Notes: generated by a model from the sequence alone, not told the origin. A stretch of 40,662 bases of DNA from an uncultured Faecalibacterium sp. (GCA_904394215.1 CAJFNF010000047.1:1-40662), one strand, 5' to 3'; numbered from the stretch's first letter, positions 1 through 8,762 are shown. Numbers and translations: made by a program.

Positions 1-1332
1 CTACCCCCTCTGGACTCCCTACCCACCCGCAACGCCCAGAGGCTAGCCTCTGGACTCAAAAGAGGAAGTCGCAGCGGACAAAGGCCTAAAAAATGCAGAT
101 ACACCTGGTCCGTTAAAACCACGAACACTCTAAAGCGGCGGCGGCATTTTTCTTAACGGCCTTTGAAACGCTGCTCTGATCCAAGATCTGTGGTCGCTGT
201 ACGCTCCCACGAGACGTCTGGGGAGTCCCACTAACTGCAAACAGAGGGAGCAGTCTGTGGTTCAGAGCCCCTGTCAAGGGGCGGGCCCGCAGGGCCGGGG
301 CTACCGCTGTGGGCGGGGGGCTGCGTAGCTGAGGCGCTGCCTGCGGCAGAAACAGCCGAAGCGGAGCAGGGGCAAACACAGCGACCGCGTCCAGTGGACG
401 AAACAGGGAGCTGTTGTTGGCTGCGTAGCCGAGCCGCTGCCTGCGGCAGAAACAGGCGAGGCGGAGCAGGGGCAGCCGTCCAAATATGCAAGCGGGCGGC
501 GACCCGCGCTGCATATTTGGTCAACGGCAACCCGGAGCAGCGCTCCGGGTTTTGCGAGCGCCCTCCGCGGCGCGAAGCAAAAATCGGCTAAGCGCAAGAG
601 GCAAACACAGCGACCGCGTCCGGTGGACGAAACAGAGAGCTGTGTTTGGCGCAGCGCTCCAATTTTCACAAGGGCGCTCCTGCGGCCCGCAGGGAAAATT
701 GGCTAAGCGCAAGAGGACGGCACACCGCGGCGGCCCGCCGCAAAAACAGGGCACCGCAACCCGGAGGGTTTAGATCATAAATCAAAAATACATCTTTTCC
801 CGCCGTGAGGGTTTAAGGATATAGGAAAGCGACCGGGTACAGTCAAATCTCCGCCAGGCACAAAACAAAAAGCTCCCCCGAGCCTTACGGCTGAGAGAGC
901 CTATTTCAAAATCCGTCCGGGCCGGACGACATGCGCGTACGGCACGGACACCTACAGGGAAATTTTCCGGCGGGAGTGTGCGAGCCGTCAGGCGAGTGCG
1001 CGGTTCGCCGGGAAATTTTGTCCCCAGGGGGCAAGCACGCCGAAGCGCGTCCTGCGGACGATACAGCGAGGCGTGCTTGGCTGCGGAGCTGAGGCGCTGC
1101 CTGCGGCAGAAACAGCCGAAGCGGAGCAGGGACAGCCGTCCAAATATGCAAGCGGGCTGCGACCCGCGCCGCATATTTGGGCAACGGCAACCTGGAGCAG
1201 CGCTCCGGTTTTTGCAAGCGGGCACTGTCCCGCGCTGCAAAAATCGGCTAAGCGCAAGAGAGAACACTGCCGGGGAAGGAATTTCTGTCCTGCGCATGCA
1301 GGCAGAAATGGGTTCCCCCTGGAAGCGCCAGC
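1..1332. repeat. Intergenic repeat mosaic 1
   Basis: No credible gene lies here; the reading frames present translate low-complexity repeat DNA. It holds module A hairpins (long inverted repeats with AT-rich arms) at 480-520, 545-587, 659-702, 1140-1180 and 1205-1247. Module B (50-bp inverted repeat around a GTCCRGTGGAC core) is at 372-421, 601-650 and, in divergent form, 1031-1081. Module C cores (CTGCCTGCGGCAG) are at 337-349, 437-449 and 1097-1109. Module D is at about 154-235. A short GGGTTTAGATCATAAAT-type segment is near 765-785. The stretch at about 840-1020 matches nothing else in the window. The array lies downstream of the carboxyltransferase operon, which reads towards it. No clear terminator was found at the operon end. 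Confidence 0.85.
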
Positions 1333-2736
1333 TTAAATGGGGTGGGACTTGTTGGCGTAGTCTGCGTGGTCGGCGTCGACGCCCTGGATCTTGGCGTTGC
1401 GCTTCTCGAAGAACTTGGGGGCCACCTGGGGGAACATGGCGTAGGTCAGGGCGTCCTCTTCCTGGATGGCCCACTTGGCGGCCTCGGCCTTCAGTTTGTC
1501 CATCTCGGGGGCCAGGGTGTCCGCAAAGCGGCAGGTGATGGGCTGGTCGTCCCCCAGAATCTTCTTGGTAAACTCGGGGCTGATGGGGGCCGGGGTCTTG
1601 CCGTAGTCGCCGTGGACCAGGCCCTTGAACTCCTTGGTCACCATCTTGTACCGCTCGCCCAGGATCACGTTGAACACCGCCTGGGTGCCCACAATCTGGC
1701 TGGTGGGGGTGACCAGCGGCGGATAGCCGGCGTCCTCGCGGACCCGGGGAATCTCGGCCAGCACCTCGTCCAGTTTGTCCTCCTTGCCGGCGTCCTTCAG
1801 CTGCTTGAGCATGTTGGAGAACATGCCGCCCGGCACCTGGTAAATCAGGGTGTTGGCGTCCACGCCCAGGCTCTTGGGGCTGATCTGGCCGTTGGCAATG
1901 TACTTTTCACGCAGCTTGGCGAAATAGACGCGCACCACGTTCAGCTGGTTCAGGTCCAGGCCGGTGTCGTAGTCGGTGCCCTGCAGGGCCGCCACCAGGC
2001 TCTCGGTGGGCATGTGGCTGGTGCCCAGGGCCAGGGGGCTCATGGCGGTATCCACAATGTCGGCGCCCGCCTCGATGCCCTTGATGATGGACATGGAGGC
2101 CAGGCCGGCGGTGTAGTGGCTGTGGATGTCCACGGGGATCTTGACGGCGGCCTTCAGCTCCTTCACCAGCTCGGCGCAGGTGAAGGGGGTCAGCAGGCCC
2201 GCCATGTCCTTGATGCAGATGGAGTCGGCCCCCATCTCCTCCAGGGTCTTGGCGTATTTCGCGAAGGCCTCGTTGGTGTGGACCGGGCTCAGGGTGTAGC
2301 TGATGCAGCCCTGGACGTGGGCCCCCTCCTTGTTGGCCGCCTTGATGGCGGTCTGGAGGTTCCGGGGATCGTTCAGAGCATCAAAGATGCGGATCACGTC
2401 GATGCCGTTGGCCACCGACTTCTGGACAAAGTACTCCACCGCGTCGTCGGCGTAGGGGCGGTAGCCCAGCATGTTCTGGCCGCGGAACAGCATCTGCAGC
2501 TTCTGGTGGGGCAGCTCCTTGCGGAGGATCCGCAGCCGCTCCCAGGGGTCTTCGTCCAGGAACCGGATGCAGCTGTCAAAGGTGGCGCCGCCCCAGCACT
2601 CCACCGAAAAATAATTGATCTTGTCCATCTCGGGCAGGATGGGGCGCATCTCGTCCATGGTCATCCGGGTGGCCAGCAGGGACTGATGGGCGTCCCGCAG
2701 CACCACCTCGGTGATTTTAATCGGCTTTTTTGCCAT
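1333..2736 (-). CDS. Pyruvate carboxylase subunit B / oxaloacetate decarboxylase alpha (transcarboxylase 5S-like)
   Basis: This carboxyltransferase moves CO2 between biotin and pyruvate/oxaloacetate. The 467-residue protein has the family opening RDAHQS at residues 14-19, whose Asp binds the metal. Lys176 in CIKDMAG is the expected carbamylated lysine, and His205 and His207 in DIHSHYTAG are metal ligands. There is no C-terminal biotinyl domain; biotin is supplied by the adjacent carrier gene, 21 bp upstream in the same operon. The length is close to the 5S subunit of Propionibacterium transcarboxylase and to stand-alone PycB. The family assignment is secure. Whether it works in transcarboxylation, oxaloacetate decarboxylation or pyruvate carboxylation cannot be read from sequence, because neither a biotin carboxylase nor a membrane beta subunit lies in the window. 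Confidence 0.93.
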   Translation of the reverse strand: MAKKPIKITEVVLRDAHQSLLATRMTMDEMRPILPEMDKINYFSVECWGGATFDSCIRFLDEDPWERLRILRKELPHQKLQMLFRGQNMLGYRPYADDAVEYFVQKSVANGIDVIRIFDALNDPRNLQTAIKAANKEGAHVQGCISYTLSPVHTNEAFAKYAKTLEEMGADSICIKDMAGLLTPFTCAELVKELKAAVKIPVDIHSHYTAGLASMSIIKGIEAGADIVDTAMSPLALGTSHMPTESLVAALQGTDYDTGLDLNQLNVVRVYFAKLREKYIANGQISPKSLGVDANTLIYQVPGGMFSNMLKQLKDAGKEDKLDEVLAEIPRVREDAGYPPLVTPTSQIVGTQAVFNVILGERYKMVTKEFKGLVHGDYGKTPAPISPEFTKKILGDDQPITCRFADTLAPEMDKLKAEAAKWAIQEEDALTYAMFPQVAPKFFEKRNAKIQGVDADHADYANKSHPI

Positions 2737-2757
2737 AGTATTCAGCCCCCTCCCCCA

Positions 2758-3168
2758 TTAGTTCATGGTCACCAGCAGGTCGCCCGAGTTGACAACGTCG
2801 CCCCGCTTGACATCCACGGTGGCCACGGTGCCGTCCTGGGGCGCCACGATCTCGTTTTCCATCTTCATGGCTTCCAGCACCACCAGGCAGTCACCGGCCT
2901 TGACGCTGTCGCCGGGCTTGACCTTGGTGTCCAGGATGTTGCCGGGCATGGGGGCCTTGACGGCCACGGCGCCGGCAGGGCCGGCGGGTGCAGCAGGGGC
3001 AGTGGGTGCAGCGGGTGCAGCGGCCGGGGCCGGGGCAGCGGCTGCGGGAGCAGGTGCGGGGGCTGGTGCCGGGGCAGCGGCGGGAGCGGCAGGGGCGGCG
3101 CCGGCGGCAGCCTCCTCCACCGTGACACTGTATGCGACGCCATTGACGGTAATGGTATAGTACTTCAT
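2758..3168 (-). CDS. Biotin carboxyl carrier protein (1.3S/GcdC-like)
   Basis: This 136-residue carrier shuttles carboxybiotin between the two neighbouring carboxyltransferases. A short N-terminal segment (1-20) is followed by a very long Ala/Pro linker (about 20-68) and a biotinyl domain (about 69-136). The EAMKMEN motif places the biotinylated lysine at residue 102. The linker is nearly pure Ala-Pro, as in swinging-arm carriers of decarboxylase and transcarboxylase complexes. The gene sits between the 12S-like and 5S-like genes, with 39 bp to the former and 21 bp to the latter, so the three are probably one transcript. The biotin protein ligase that would load it is not in the window. Confidence 0.94.
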   Translation of the reverse strand: MKYYTITVNGVAYSVTVEEAAAGAAPAAPAAAPAPAPAPAPAAAAPAPAAAPAAPTAPAAPAGPAGAVAVKAPMPGNILDTKVKPGDSVKAGDCLVVLEAMKMENEIVAPQDGTVATVDVKRGDVVNSGDLLVTMN

Positions 3169-3207
3169 CGAAAAACCCTCCTGAATCTCAATTCATAAAT
3201 ACGTCGG

Positions 3208-4527
3208 TTACAGCGCCATGTTGCCGTGCTTCTTGGGCAGGCGGGCGGCGCGCTTGGTGCGCAGGATATCCAGGGCGGCCACCACAGCCGGGCGGGCCCC
3301 GGCGGGGGCGCACTCCATGTCGGCGGCGCCGGCAGCCACGGCGGCAGCGGCACTGCACACCTCTTTGGCGTAGGCGGCCGCCTTGGCTTTGGTGGCGGCG
3401 GGGATGCTGTCCGATGCGTCCAGCTCCTCCTTATACAGCACCGAGACGGCGGCGGAGGGCTCCAGGGGGCTCACCAGGCAGCCGTCCACCGCGATCTTCA
3501 GGTCGGCGGCGGCCAGGGCGGTATAGACCGGGCCCACTGCCTTGCCTGCCAGCAGGCAGACCCGGGCGGTGGTGGCGTCGGCATAAGTAGCGGCCAGGCG
3601 GGCAGCCTCCCGGATGCCGCCGGCGATGTCATCGGCGGAACTGGGGACAAAGCCCTGGGTGTCCACCACCGTCACCACCGGGATGCTGAAGGCGTCGCAC
3701 AGCCGCACAAAGCGGGAGGCTTTGGCGGTGCAGTTGTGGCACAGGGTCTCGCCGGCGGCCACAATGCCCACCGCCTCCCCGGCGATGGTGGCCAGGGCGG
3801 TGTAGACGTTCTTGCCGTAGCCGGCGTAGACTTCCATCAGGCTGCCGGCGTCGGCCAGGGCAGCGGCGGCCTTGTCGGGGGCCAGCCCTGCCTGGAAGGG
3901 AGCGTCGGGGGCCTGGAAGTCAAAGCAGGCGGGGCCTGCCAGGTTGTTGGAGGGCAGCAGGCCCACCACTTTGGCGGCCAGGGCGGCGGCTGCGCCGGCG
4001 TCGGGGGCGGTCATGGCGGCTACGCCAGCCTTGGCGGCGGCGGCAGCGGTGCCGGCCCCTTCCACCTTATCCCCCTTGGCGGCGGAGGTGAAGGGCGGGG
4101 TGAAGAACAGCTCGGCCCCTTCGGCCATGATGCACAGGTCGGCGCTGGCCGCAGCCAGGGCGCTGGTGCCGCCGCAGACACCGGTCACCACCGCGATCTG
4201 AGGGATCACGCCCGAGACCTTTGCAATGGCCGCATTGTATTTGGCAGCGGCGGTGAGGGCGTCCAGCCCTTCGGCCAGCCTGGCCCCCGCCGACTGATAG
4301 AAGGTGACCACCGGGCAGCCGGTCTCGGCTGCCAGATCCAGCACACGGATCATCCGGTCCACATCCTTGACGCCCAGGGCATCCCCGGTCTGCCAGATGG
4401 TGTAGACCTGCTGGCCCCCGGCGCAGCCAAAGGCGGCGCTTGCCGCGCCCTGCTGGAACAGAGCTGTGGAAACGCCGTCGTCGTAAAACCGGGCAAACAT
4501 ATCATTTTGGTTGATCTTTGAAGCCAT
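3208..4527 (-). CDS. Acyl-CoA carboxyltransferase-family subunit (12S-like)
   Basis: This is a member of the crotonase-fold carboxyltransferase family (propionyl-CoA carboxylase beta, methylmalonyl-CoA decarboxylase alpha, transcarboxylase 12S). The ATG at 4527 was chosen because a GGGAGG stands 7 bases upstream; the open frame extends further up without an RBS. The 439-residue product is clearly shorter than the roughly 510-525 residues usual for 12S/PCC-beta. Its N-terminal half is compact, but it keeps oxyanion-hole-like glycines (GVCGGTSALAAASADL) and a second crotonase repeat with VVDTQGFVPS. It is very Ala-rich and divergent. Being first in an operon with a biotin carrier and a 5S-like enzyme suggests it handles the acyl-CoA half reaction. 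The acyl-CoA substrate is not known. Confidence 0.85.
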   Translation of the reverse strand: MASKINQNDMFARFYDDGVSTALFQQGAASAAFGCAGGQQVYTIWQTGDALGVKDVDRMIRVLDLAAETGCPVVTFYQSAGARLAEGLDALTAAAKYNAAIAKVSGVIPQIAVVTGVCGGTSALAAASADLCIMAEGAELFFTPPFTSAAKGDKVEGAGTAAAAAKAGVAAMTAPDAGAAAALAAKVVGLLPSNNLAGPACFDFQAPDAPFQAGLAPDKAAAALADAGSLMEVYAGYGKNVYTALATIAGEAVGIVAAGETLCHNCTAKASRFVRLCDAFSIPVVTVVDTQGFVPSSADDIAGGIREAARLAATYADATTARVCLLAGKAVGPVYTALAAADLKIAVDGCLVSPLEPSAAVSVLYKEELDASDSIPAATKAKAAAYAKEVCSAAAAVAAGAADMECAPAGARPAVVAALDILRTKRAARLPKKHGNMAL

Positions 4528-4552
4528 GATCGGACCTCCCTGCTTCCCTCGG

Positions 4553-4570
4553 GGCGGCCGCGCGGCCGCC
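4553..4570. repeat. 18-bp perfect palindrome in 5' leader
   Basis: GGCGGCCGCGCGGCCGCC is a perfect GC-only palindrome lying between the promoter (4592-4620) and the RBS of the 12S-like gene. In the transcript it would form a stable hairpin about 26 bases before the start codon. It could affect translation or mRNA stability, or bind a dimeric regulator. No specific family is recognised. Confidence 0.5.
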
Positions 4571-4591
4571 AAATCTTTCATAATTGCCCTT

Positions 4592-4620
4592 ATTATACTA
4601 TTTTGTCCGCCCAATCACAA
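4592..4620 (-). promoter_or_regulatory. Promoter of the carboxyltransferase operon
   Basis: On the minus strand there is a TTGTGA -35 box, a 17-base spacer and a consensus TATAAT -10 box. It lies about 65 bases upstream of the ATG at 4527 and just past the end of the upstream pseudouridine synthase gene, so the trio can be expressed independently. Confidence 0.75.
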
Positions 4621-4667
4621 GTACTTTTGTGGCATTTTCCCCTAATTTTGAGAAAATCCTGTGCACT

Positions 4668-5501
4668 TTACCCCCGGCGCTTGGGTCCATTGCCCCGGGA
4701 TTTCACCGGGCCCGCCGTCCGATGGCGGGAGGCTTTGGCCGCGGCGGCGGCGCTGCGGGTCTGGGCCCGGCCCTTGGCGGCGGCAGCCCGCAGGCCCGAC
4801 AGCTCCTGCTTGGTCAGCTCCCGGTACTTGCCGGGCTGCAGCATCCCCAGCTTGACCACGCCCTCGGCGTTCCGCTTGAGGCGCACCACTTCCAGGCCCA
4901 CCGCCTCGCACATCCGGCGGATCTCGCGGTTTTTGCCCTCCCGCAGGGTGATCTCCATGACGGTGCGGCCCGGCTCGTCCACCACCACGTTGATGGTGCA
5001 GGGCAGGGTCTTGGTGCCGTCGTCCAGCACCACACCCGAGCTGAGTTTCAGCACCTGGCTCTCCTCGGCCCGGGGCTGGACCGTCACCCGGTACAGCTTG
5101 GAGATGCCCCCCGAGGGGTGCATCATGGCGTTTGCAAAGGCGCCGTCGTTGGTCATCAGCAGCAGGCCCTCGCTGTCCTTGTCCAGCCGGCCCACCGGGT
5201 ACAGCCGGGCCGGGATGTCGGCCACCAGGTCCATCACCGTCTTGCGGCCCAGCTCGTCGCTGGCGGTGGTGACGTAGCCCCGGGGCTTGTAGAGGGCCAG
5301 GTAGTACAGCTTCTGGTCCTTGTCGATATAAATCCGCTGGTCATCCACGTGGAGCACGTCCCGGTCGGGGTCCATCTTGTCCCCCACGCCGGCCACGCGG
5401 CCGTTGACCTTGACCCGGCCCTCGGCGATGATCTGCTCGGCGGCCCGGCGGGAGCACAGCCCCTGCTCGCTCATAATCTTCTGAATGCGTTCCAATGCCA
5501 T
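4668..5501 (-). CDS. rluB: RsuA/RluB-family rRNA pseudouridine synthase
   Basis: This enzyme isomerises a uridine in ribosomal RNA to pseudouridine. The 277-residue protein has an N-terminal S4 RNA-binding domain (about 1-60, with ERIQKIMSEQGLCSRRAAE) followed by the catalytic domain with GRLDKDSEGLLL, placing the catalytic Asp at 107. NREIRRM is a further family motif. A basic Ala/Arg/Lys tail (about 235-277) probably contacts RNA. In Gram-positive bacteria this gene commonly follows scpA-scpB and ytfJ, as here, which favours RluB (23S U2605) over RsuA, though target specificity is inferred. An AAGGAG precedes the ATG. It is the last gene of its cluster. Confidence 0.9.
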   Translation of the reverse strand: MALERIQKIMSEQGLCSRRAAEQIIAEGRVKVNGRVAGVGDKMDPDRDVLHVDDQRIYIDKDQKLYYLALYKPRGYVTTASDELGRKTVMDLVADIPARLYPVGRLDKDSEGLLLMTNDGAFANAMMHPSGGISKLYRVTVQPRAEESQVLKLSSGVVLDDGTKTLPCTINVVVDEPGRTVMEITLREGKNREIRRMCEAVGLEVVRLKRNAEGVVKLGMLQPGKYRELTKQELSGLRAAAAKGRAQTRSAAAAAKASRHRTAGPVKSRGNGPKRRG

Positions 5502-5548
5502 TGTGTTCTCTCCTTGTGCGCCTCCCGGCGCTCAAATGGGTGTGTTGC

Positions 5549-5968
5549 TTACTCCTGGGCTGCCTCGGGGGCAGCGGCCTCCGCCTTGTCGGCCTTGTCG
5601 GCCTTGTCGGGGATCAGGGTGATCAGTTTGTCCACCAGCTCGGGCAGCATGTTCAGGGCCCGGTCCAGGCTGTTGGAAGGGTCGGCCAGCTGGATGGTCC
5701 GCACCAGGCCGTCCTTGATCACCAGGAAGGCCACCGGCCGGATGCTGACGCCGGCGGCGCCGCCCCCCAGCAAATCCCCGTTGGCGGGGTTCTTGCCGGT
5801 GCCATCGGCGCCCCCCGAGCCGAAGCCCAGGGAAATCCGGGACACCGGGATGATGGTGGTGCCGTCGTCGGTCTTGATGGGCTGGCCGATGATGGTGTTG
5901 GCGTCGGCCATCTGGCGCACCTTGTCCATGGTGGCGCTCATGAGTTCCTGAATCGGATGTTCAGCCAT
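5549..5968 (-). CDS. ytfJ: Sporulation protein YtfJ (GerW family)
   Basis: This 139-residue protein belongs to the YtfJ/GerW family, linked to spore germination in Bacillus but widely kept in Clostridia. The N-terminal helix PIQELMSATMDKVRQM, the segment TIIGQPI, and the IPVSRISLGFGSGG block followed by a Gly-rich stretch and a hydrophobic V-rich strand are typical. The C-terminus carries a DKADKADK repeat and an Ala/Glu tail, rich in charge and probably disordered. AAGGAGG lies 10 bases before the ATG. It sits between DUF2953 and the pseudouridine synthase, a standard partner order. Whether this organism sporulates cannot be told from the window. Confidence 0.92.
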   Translation of the reverse strand: MAEHPIQELMSATMDKVRQMADANTIIGQPIKTDDGTTIIPVSRISLGFGSGGADGTGKNPANGDLLGGGAAGVSIRPVAFLVIKDGLVRTIQLADPSNSLDRALNMLPELVDKLITLIPDKADKADKAEAAAPEAAQE

Positions 5969-6028
5969 AGGAAATTGGCCTCCTTATAGAATAGATGGGT
6001 AATGGGTCCACCGGAAGTATAGCACATC

Positions 6029-6772
6029 TCAGAGCAGCACGTCCAGTACCTTTTCCCGATGGAAAGCGATCAAAACCTGCACAGCGGCGATCAAAACAAA
6101 CAGCGCCCGGGCAGACACCCGGAAGGACACCCGCGCCGCCGGGACGGGGGCCCCGGGCTGGATGCAGGGCACCAGCCGCAGCTCCTGGAAGTCGAGGTAG
6201 ATGAACCGGTTCAGCACCCCCAGGGCGCTGTACAGCCAGGCGTGGGCCGCGCCGTAGTCCCGGGCGGCCTGGTCCGGCTCCATCCCCTCCCCCACCGGCC
6301 ACACCACCCGGATCCGGGTGATGCGCAGGGCGTCAAAGACGGCCAGGGTCAGCTTTTTGCCCCCCCGCAGCAGGGCGCAGAGGGTGTTGAGGGTCAGCTT
6401 TGCCTTTTGGCGGGGTTTGGCGGGGGCGGGCTTTTTCTTCGGGGGGCGCTTGGCGGCCCGTTTCTGCCGCCAGGCGGAAAATTTGGCTTTCAGTTTGGCC
6501 AGCAGCCGCTTCACCGGGCCGGACTTGGGGGGATTCCAGCCGGCCTCTTCGGGCTGGGGCGGGGGCGGGTACTGCCACACCGGCAGGGTGAAGCCCAGGG
6601 CCCCCACCCGGATGTTCACCGTCCCCATCGAATCCCCGTCGGGGTCCCCTTCCCAGGCCAGGTCGGCGCAGAAGGGGCAGACCAGGGCCAGCACCGCCAG
6701 CAGGATCACCAGCCCCAGCACAACCAGCACCGCCCGCAAAAGGAACAGCAGGACGGCCAGAATCGCGGTCAT
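6029..6772 (-). CDS. DUF2953 family membrane protein
   Basis: This 247-residue protein has an N-terminal hydrophobic helix (about 4-33), a Pro/Lys/Arg-rich basic segment (about 75-122), and a C-terminal part with the family pattern of an amphipathic region and a final hydrophobic helix (about 218-238). DUF2953 genes regularly stand directly before ytfJ in Firmicutes and have been linked to sporulation; the molecular role is unknown. Its ATG overlaps the stop codon of scpB by four bases (ATGA), so translation is probably coupled. The family call rests mainly on the neighbourhood plus architecture. Confidence 0.75.
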   Translation of the reverse strand: MTAILAVLLFLLRAVLVVLGLVILLAVLALVCPFCADLAWEGDPDGDSMGTVNIRVGALGFTLPVWQYPPPPQPEEAGWNPPKSGPVKRLLAKLKAKFSAWRQKRAAKRPPKKKPAPAKPRQKAKLTLNTLCALLRGGKKLTLAVFDALRITRIRVVWPVGEGMEPDQAARDYGAAHAWLYSALGVLNRFIYLDFQELRLVPCIQPGAPVPAARVSFRVSARALFVLIAAVQVLIAFHREKVLDVLL

Positions 6773-7308
6773 GGGATCGCCTCCTTTTGGGCGGGCTCCT
6801 CGGGGCGGATGGGGGGCAGGTCAGCCAGGCTGGCCAGGCCAAACACCCGCAGAAAGTGGTCGGTGGTCTTGAAGCTCACCGGCCGGCCCGGCAGGTCCAG
6901 CCGGCCCGCCTCCTCGATGAGCCCCTTTTCCAGCAGGCCCGCCACGCTGGAAGAGGAATCCACCCCCCGCACCTGCTCGATGAAGGCCCGGGACACCGGC
7001 TGGTTGTAGGCGATCACCGTCAAGGTTTCCAGGGCCGCCGGGGTCAGGGGCGCGGCCCGCCGGGTTTCCAGGGCCTTGCGGACCCAGGGCCCGTACTGGT
7101 TTTTGGTGGCCAGCTGCCAGTGATCCCCCAGCCGCAGCAATGTCAGCCCGCTGGAGGGGGATTCATACCGCTTCTGGAGGGCCTCCAGCCCCGCGGTCAC
7201 CCGGGCCTCGGGCAGTTCCAGGGCGGCGGCCAGCTTGTCCGCCCCCACCGGCTCCCCCTGGGCAAAGAGCACCGCTTCCAGCAGGGCTTCCAGTTCAAGT
7301 CGCTCCAT
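6769..7308 (-). CDS. scpB: Segregation and condensation protein B
   Basis: ScpB dimers bind the kleisin ScpA and regulate the SMC condensin that organises and segregates the chromosome. The 179-residue protein has the usual tandem winged-helix layout. ALLEAVLFAQGEPV lies near the N-terminus, and TPAALETLTVIAYNQPVSRAFIEQVRGVDS is the family hallmark (about 95-123, given here only as a location). It ends with a Pro/Glu tail. The start overlaps the end of scpA by 14 bases and its stop overlaps the DUF2953 start, so the three form a tightly coupled unit. Confidence 0.96.
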   Translation of the reverse strand: MERLELEALLEAVLFAQGEPVGADKLAAALELPEARVTAGLEALQKRYESPSSGLTLLRLGDHWQLATKNQYGPWVRKALETRRAAPLTPAALETLTVIAYNQPVSRAFIEQVRGVDSSSSVAGLLEKGLIEEAGRLDLPGRPVSFKTTDHFLRVFGLASLADLPPIRPEEPAQKEAIP

Positions 7309-8035
7309 GGGTTTTCTCCTCTCCTTCTGTCAGAATGGGACGGCGGCCCCGGCGGACGGTGAGCCCGCCGTCGTCGGCGATTTCCAGCCGGCCCGCCCGC
7401 ACCAGTTCCAGCACCGCCAGGAAGGTGGCCACCGTGGCTGACACCTCCTGCCCCGGGAAAAACAGCTGGTCCAGCCGGCTTACCTTGCCCCGGGCCAGGC
7501 TCCGCAGCACGTGGACCACCCGGCTCTCCACCGATACAAAGGGGGCTGCCACCAGGGGTTCAAAGACCTCCTGGGTCACCGGTTTGGGTTTGGCCCGGCC
7601 CGCCATGGCCTGCCAGCAGTCGGCCAGCATCTGGGGGCTGTGGTGCAAAGGGTACAGGGGGTCGGCTTCCAGCCGGGCGGGGGGCCGGGTGTAGACCTCC
7701 ACCTGCCGGGCCATTTCCCCCAGCTGGGCCGCCAGGCGGCGGCACCGGTCGTACTCGATCAGCCGGCCGGTGAGCTCCTGCTTCATCTGCTCGGCCTCCT
7801 GGCTGCGGGGCAGCAGCAGCCAGCTCTTCATCTCCACCAGCCGGGCCGCCATCTCGATGAAGCTGCTGGCCACCTCCGGCTCCTGGACCCGGGCGGCGGT
7901 CACCACCGCCGTGTACTGGTCGATGAGGGCCAGGATGGGGATGTTGTGCAGGTCCATCTTGTGGGCCTGTACCAACGTCAGCAGCAGTTCCAGAGGGCCG
8001 TCGAAGTCCTCCAGGTGGAACGTCATCTCCTCCAT
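7295..8035 (-). CDS. scpA: Segregation and condensation protein A (kleisin)
   Basis: ScpA is the kleisin that bridges SMC heads and recruits ScpB. The 246-residue protein starts with the typical FHLEDFDGPLELLLTLV segment that binds the SMC neck and contains the helical HKMDLHNIPI region. It ends in a winged-helix domain with FLAVLELVRAGRLEI. Its start lies four bases after the stop of the M50 protease, without a strong RBS of its own, so translational coupling is likely. Confidence 0.96.
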   Translation of the reverse strand: MEEMTFHLEDFDGPLELLLTLVQAHKMDLHNIPILALIDQYTAVVTAARVQEPEVASSFIEMAARLVEMKSWLLLPRSQEAEQMKQELTGRLIEYDRCRRLAAQLGEMARQVEVYTRPPARLEADPLYPLHHSPQMLADCWQAMAGRAKPKPVTQEVFEPLVAAPFVSVESRVVHVLRSLARGKVSRLDQLFFPGQEVSATVATFLAVLELVRAGRLEIADDGGLTVRRGRRPILTEGEEKTHGAT

Positions 8036-8039
8036 CCGG

Positions 8040-8756
8040 TCACACCCGCGTTCCCAGGCTGAGATAAAAAGAGGTATAGGCCAGGTTGTCCACCCAGCCG
8101 GTGCCGGCGTACAGCAGATCCCACACCCAGTTGCTCACCACCGACAGGGGGCCGTTGAGGGCGCCGAACCACACCACTGCCAACAGGATGGCCAGAATTT
8201 CCCGCTCGTAACGCATGATCCCGAAATAGACCCGCTGGGGCAGGAATACCAGCAGCACCCGGCTGCCGTCCAGGGGCGGCACCGGGATCAGGTTGAACAC
8301 CGCCAGCCCTACGTTCATCATCACCATGAACTGGAGGAAATAGGTCAGATACCACATCGCCGCCGTGTCGGGGCCCCAGTAGTACACCAGCTTCCACACC
8401 GTCATGGACAGGTAGGCCAGGATCAGGTTGGCCACCGGCCCCGCCAGGGCGGTGAGGGCCATCCCCACCTTGGGGTTTTTGAACCGGCGCACATCGGTCT
8501 GCACCGGCCTGGCCCAGCCCACCCCCAGAACCACCATACACACCGTGCCCAGCAGGTCAAAGTGCCGCAGGGGGTTCAAAGACAGGCGGCCCTGCCGCCG
8601 GGCGGTGGGGTCCCCCAGCAGCAGGCTGGCCAGGGCATGGCCCGCCTCGTGCCAGGGGATGGCCACCAGGGTCACCAGCAGCCGCATCAGATAATAGGTC
8701 ACCATAAGCGTTTTGCTTCTCCGTTGTCGTTTTTGTGCCCGGCTATACCGGGCCAT
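8040..8756 (-). CDS. Site-2 protease family (M50) membrane zinc protease
   Basis: This 238-residue intramembrane protease has zinc ligands His36 and His40 with catalytic Glu37 in HEAGHAL, and the third ligand Asp163 in NLIPVPPLDGSRVL. Several hydrophobic helices surround these motifs. It resembles the short rhomboid-like M50 proteins found directly upstream of scpAB in many Clostridia; the substrate is unknown. The first ATG (8756) has no RBS and lies only six bases beyond a good -10 box, so the mRNA may be leaderless. An internal ATG at 8705 has a distant GGAG and is an alternative start that would keep both motifs. Confidence 0.9.
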   Translation of the reverse strand: MARYSRAQKRQRRSKTLMVTYYLMRLLVTLVAIPWHEAGHALASLLLGDPTARRQGRLSLNPLRHFDLLGTVCMVVLGVGWARPVQTDVRRFKNPKVGMALTALAGPVANLILAYLSMTVWKLVYYWGPDTAAMWYLTYFLQFMVMMNVGLAVFNLIPVPPLDGSRVLLVFLPQRVYFGIMRYEREILAILLAVVWFGALNGPLSVVSNWVWDLLYAGTGWVDNLAYTSFYLSLGTRV

Positions 8757-8762
8757 GGTACC

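Noticed and set aside
840..1020. Riboswitch or T-box upstream of a gene
   Set aside because: The stretch is downstream of the carboxyltransferase operon, no gene follows it in either direction within a normal distance, and no known aptamer motif was recognised.
113..1538. Several 65-230 codon open frames in the first mosaic
   Set aside because: They translate the repeat modules (repeating RRQRL-, CFCRR-like strings appear in many frames and in other mosaics) and have no RBS, so they are by-products of GC-rich repeats.
1333..4527. Na+-pumping oxaloacetate or methylmalonyl-CoA decarboxylase operon
   Set aside because: The membrane beta subunit and the small gamma/delta subunit are absent from the operon and window, so the full pump cannot be claimed.
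4528..4614. A longer start for the 12S-like protein at 4614
   Set aside because: It would begin within the promoter region and has no RBS; the ATG at 4527 has an ideal GGGAGG.
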